Below are positions 5,498 to 7,318 of a DNA stretch of 7,318 nucleotides, piece after piece. The translations under genes were made by a program, and so were the position numbers. Within the stretch, counting starts at the first letter, position 1; every line of letters begins with the position of its first letter. The stretch is from Bacteroidales bacterium (GTDB lineage Bacteria > Bacteroidota > Bacteroidia > Bacteroidales > UBA12077), in NCBI GenBank assembly GCA_030600625.1, contig JAUVLS010000063.1:1-7318 (forward strand). The letters run 5' to 3'. A model generated the notes under the pieces. That model was not told the origin of the DNA, did not search any database, and worked only from the letters and a program-made list of their open reading frames with translations.

Positions 5498-6574
5498 ATG
5501 AGGCGAAAGATTTTAATACCAGTTTTACTTCTTTTTTTTACAAACCTTACTTACAGCCAAACAGCTAAGTATAGTAATGAGTTCCTGTCTATTGGTGTTG
5601 GAGCAAGAGCTTTAGGTATGTCAAATGCTACTGTAGCTAACGTTAATGATGTAACTTCAGGATATTGGAACCCTGCAGGATTAACCATGTTACAAAATGA
5701 TTTTGATGCCGGTTTAATGCATACTGAGTATTTTGCCGGTATTGCCAAGTATGATTATCTGGCTGGTGCAATGGCTTTGGATACCAATAGTTATTTGGGA
5801 GTAACAGTAATCCGCTTTGGTGTTGATGATATACCCAATACCACAGATTTAATTGATGGTGACGGGAATATTGATTATGACAGAATTTCACGATTTTCGG
5901 CAGCTGATTATGCTTTGTTATTAAGCTATGCCCGAAAAACTAAAATCCCGGATTTATCTTACGGGGCTAATGTTAAAATAATTTATCGAAGTATAGGAAA
6001 ATTTGCTCATTCCTGGGGTTTTGGACTTGATCTGGGTTTGCAGTACAAATTGGATGACTGGAGGTTTGGTGCAATGGCTCGTGATATAACTTCAACGTTT
6101 AATGCATGGAGTTTTAACGAAGATGAATTAATTATTGAAGTTCAGGATTCGGTATTTAATTTTGCTCCGGATAATTCGTTAGAAATAACATTACCAAGAT
6201 TATTGCTTGGAGTTTCGAGAGAATTCCTAATTTATAACAAGTTTAAAGGATTAGTAGAGATGGATTTGGACTTTACCTTTGATGGTCAGCGTCATGTGTT
6301 AATTGAAGGTGATCCAATTAGTATTGATCCTTGCCTTGGAATAGAAATTAATTATAACCAGTTGGCTTTTATCCGGTTTGGAGTTGGAAACTTTCAACGT
6401 ATAGAAGAATTTGAAAATAAAGAATCAATGACTTTTCAGCCAAACTTTGGAATTGGAATTCAGTTTAAAGGTGTAAGTATAGATTATGCTTTAACTGATA
6501 TTGGAGATCAATCCTTGGCACTATATTCTAATGTATTTACTTTAAGATATTCATTTGATAAAAAGAAAAAATAA
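5498..6574 (+). CDS. PorV/PorQ-family outer-membrane beta-barrel protein
   Basis: This 358-residue protein starts with a Sec signal peptide: basic MRRK, hydrophobic ILIPVLLLFF, then NLTYSQ with likely cleavage near residues 20-21. The mature start KYSNEFLSIGVGARALG followed by NDVTSGYWNPAGL (50-62) is the hallmark of the PorV/PorQ family, which are FadL-like barrels of the Bacteroidota outer membrane. The rest alternates in beta-strand fashion and ends in an aromatic strand, VFTLRYSF, like a barrel insertion signal, plus a lysine tail. PorV itself helps release and anchor cargo of the type IX secretion system; many genomes hold several paralogues, so the exact role of this one is not fixed by sequence. 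I chose the ATG at 5498; a TTG one codon upstream is less likely. It stands as a single gene with its own promoter, and no other type IX component is in the window. Confidence 0.88.
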   Translation: MRRKILIPVLLLFFTNLTYSQTAKYSNEFLSIGVGARALGMSNATVANVNDVTSGYWNPAGLTMLQNDFDAGLMHTEYFAGIAKYDYLAGAMALDTNSYLGVTVIRFGVDDIPNTTDLIDGDGNIDYDRISRFSAADYALLLSYARKTKIPDLSYGANVKIIYRSIGKFAHSWGFGLDLGLQYKLDDWRFGAMARDITSTFNAWSFNEDELIIEVQDSVFNFAPDNSLEITLPRLLLGVSREFLIYNKFKGLVEMDLDFTFDGQRHVLIEGDPISIDPCLGIEINYNQLAFIRFGVGNFQRIEEFENKESMTFQPNFGIGIQFKGVSIDYALTDIGDQSLALYSNVFTLRYSFDKKKK

Positions 6575-6579
6575 AGTTA

Positions 6580-6612
6580 AAACATTCGAAGTTTTAAAAA
6601 CTTCAGATGTTT
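6580..6612 (+). terminator. Hairpin after the PorV-like gene
   Basis: AAACAT/ATGTTT and GAAGTTT/AAACTTC form a stem with one mismatch and one wobble around a 3-base loop, starting five bases after the stop codon. The bases after it are AT-rich without a long T-run, so it may be a weak terminator or only a stabilising 3' hairpin. Confidence 0.45.
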
Positions 6613-6648
6613 AAATACCTTATCTTTTATTAGCCAAAAAAATATCAC

Positions 6649-6656
6649 TATTTTTG
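6649..6656 (+). promoter_or_regulatory. -7 box for the HAD gene
   Basis: TATTTTTG is a perfect TAnnTTTG, 21 bases before the ATG at 6678. No clear -33 TTG is seen. A start near 6662 would leave a leader of about 15 bases. Confidence 0.45.
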
Positions 6657-6677
6657 TTTAAAGCTAAATAATCAACT

Positions 6678-7106
6678 ATGATAATTGCCGTAGATTTTGA
6701 TGGTACGATTGTAGATCATGAGTATCCTGATATTGGTAAACCTAAATTATTTGTGTTTGAAACTTTAAAAGCTTTGCAAGAGCAAGGTCATCAGTTAATC
6801 CTGTGGACTTATAGAGCTGGGAAAGAGTTGAATGAAGCTGTAGAATATTGTAAAAAGAACGGAATTGAATTTTATGCCATAAATAAAAATTATCCCGAAG
6901 AGATTTTCGATGATTCTATAAGCAGGAAAATTTTGGCCGATATTTATATTGATGATAAAAACCTTGGTGGTTTCCCGGGATGGAGTGACATTTGGCAAAT
7001 GTTAAATCCTGAACTTTTTAATGATGATGTAAAAAAACAAATGAAAAATATTCAGGTCTCGAAAAAAACATTCTGGCAAAAATTAAAACGTGTTTTAGGA
7101 TATTAA
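6678..7106 (+). CDS. Small HAD-superfamily hydrolase, BT0820-like
   Basis: This 142-residue protein is a minimal HAD phosphatase-type domain without a large cap. Motif I is DFDGT with nucleophile Asp6 and acid/base Asp8. Motif II is Thr44 in ILWTYR. A lysine for motif III may be Lys84 in ISRKILAD. Motif IV is the acidic pair Asp92-Asp93 in IYIDDKN, followed by GGFPGW. This pattern is that of a small Bacteroides HAD group named after BT0820, whose substrate is unknown to me. The basic, tryptophan-containing tail (KKTFWQKLKRVLGY) is an extension that could contact membrane or nucleic acid; that is only a guess. It has its own -7 box and follows the PorV-like gene by 103 bases, so no operon is implied. 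Confidence 0.85.
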   Translation: MIIAVDFDGTIVDHEYPDIGKPKLFVFETLKALQEQGHQLILWTYRAGKELNEAVEYCKKNGIEFYAINKNYPEEIFDDSISRKILADIYIDDKNLGGFPGWSDIWQMLNPELFNDDVKKQMKNIQVSKKTFWQKLKRVLGY

Positions 7107-7124
7107 AATAAAATAATGATATGC

Positions 7125-7192
7125 CACAAAGACGCCAAGTCGCAGAGTGTGGGATGTAGCATATTATACTTTTGCGTCTTAGCGACTTTGCG
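7125..7192. repeat. Large imperfect inverted repeat (extragenic palindrome)
   Basis: The arms 7125-7147 and 7170-7192 are reverse complements at about 19 of 23 positions, sharing CAAAG.CGC.AAG.CGCA, with a 22-base loop. The arms are richer in GC than the surrounding DNA. Similar hairpins of the type CACAAAG-CGC are common between genes of Bacteroidota. It sits between the HAD gene and the lipoprotein gene and may act as a terminator or dispersed repeat. Confidence 0.65.
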
Positions 7193-7235
7193 AGATTATA
7201 TATTTTCTGACTAAACTCAATAATTAATTTAAAAT

Positions 7236-7318
7236 ATGAAAATAACAAAAACGGTAACATACAATTTTATTCTTTTTTCACTTTTTTTATTACAAATATC
7301 TTGTTCACATCAAGAAAA
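7236..7318 (+). CDS. Putative lipoprotein, N-terminus only (3' partial)
   Basis: An ATG frame stays open to the window edge and gives 27 complete codons. It shows a lipoprotein signal peptide: basic MKITK, a hydrophobic core FILFSLFLL, then QISC with Cys23 as the likely lipidated residue. The lipobox is loose at -3 (Gln), which Bacteroidota tolerate. The mature part is only SHQE here, so function and family cannot be named. The ATG is preceded by an AT-rich leader without a Shine-Dalgarno site, as for the other genes. The protein would be anchored in the inner or outer membrane. Confidence 0.65.
   Translation, partial: MKITKTVTYNFILFSLFLLQISCSHQE

Noticed and set aside
5551..5891. Two minus-strand frames inside the PorV-like gene
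   Set aside because: Both are shadows of a gene with clear signal peptide and family motifs.
1..7318. CRISPR arrays, tRNA or rRNA genes, toxin-antitoxin or phage-defence genes
   Set aside because: No regularly spaced repeats, cloverleaf or rRNA sequence was seen on reading both strands, and no gene here belongs to a known defence family.

Overview
The window is AT-rich DNA from a member of the Bacteroidota. The evidence is the Bacteroides-type CydA/CydB pair, a PorV/PorQ-family outer-membrane protein, a DAHP synthase with a C-terminal chorismate mutase, a BT0820-like HAD protein, general lack of Shine-Dalgarno sites, and -7 boxes of the Bacteroidota form TAnnTTTG. The order cannot be fixed from sequence alone; a Bacteroidales/Marinilabiliales-like marine or gut lineage is a guess.

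Layout. (1) 1-1398: the 3' end of cydA, all of cydB, and a 33-codon single-helix ORF that may be a CydX-like third subunit. (2) 1430-2904: a complete-looking IS110-family insertion sequence with its transposase on the minus strand. It sits inside a 33-nt perfect palindrome whose two pieces remain at 1421-1431 and 2905-2926. (3) 2981-4093: bifunctional DAHP synthase/chorismate mutase, the entry step of aromatic amino acid synthesis. (4) 4094-4347: a repeat-rich spacer. (5) 5363-4348 on the minus strand: a tight pssA-purS pair (phosphatidylserine synthase, then the small subunit of FGAM synthase). (6) 5498-6574: a PorV/PorQ-like beta-barrel protein, divergent from pssA across a shared promoter region. 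(7) 6678-7106: a small HAD hydrolase. (8) 7125-7192: a large imperfect inverted repeat, then the start of a lipoprotein gene cut by the window end.

The most interesting part is the IS110 element. IS110 transposases are guided by a bridge RNA encoded in the element's non-coding end, with separate loops that pair to target and donor DNA. The 5' non-coding end here (2650-2902) has a perfect -7 box followed by a 15-pair stem, an internal loop and an inner hairpin. The two sides of that loop can pair, with wobbles, to the two flanks of the site the element occupies. The inferred core dinucleotide on the transposase strand is CT, as in IS621. This points to an RNA-guided element whose target is an extragenic palindrome. 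The pairing was found by eye and needs comparison with related copies.

The other genes are ordinary housekeeping or envelope functions and do not form one pathway. The IS lies between the cyd operon and the aromatic gene and breaks no coding sequence.
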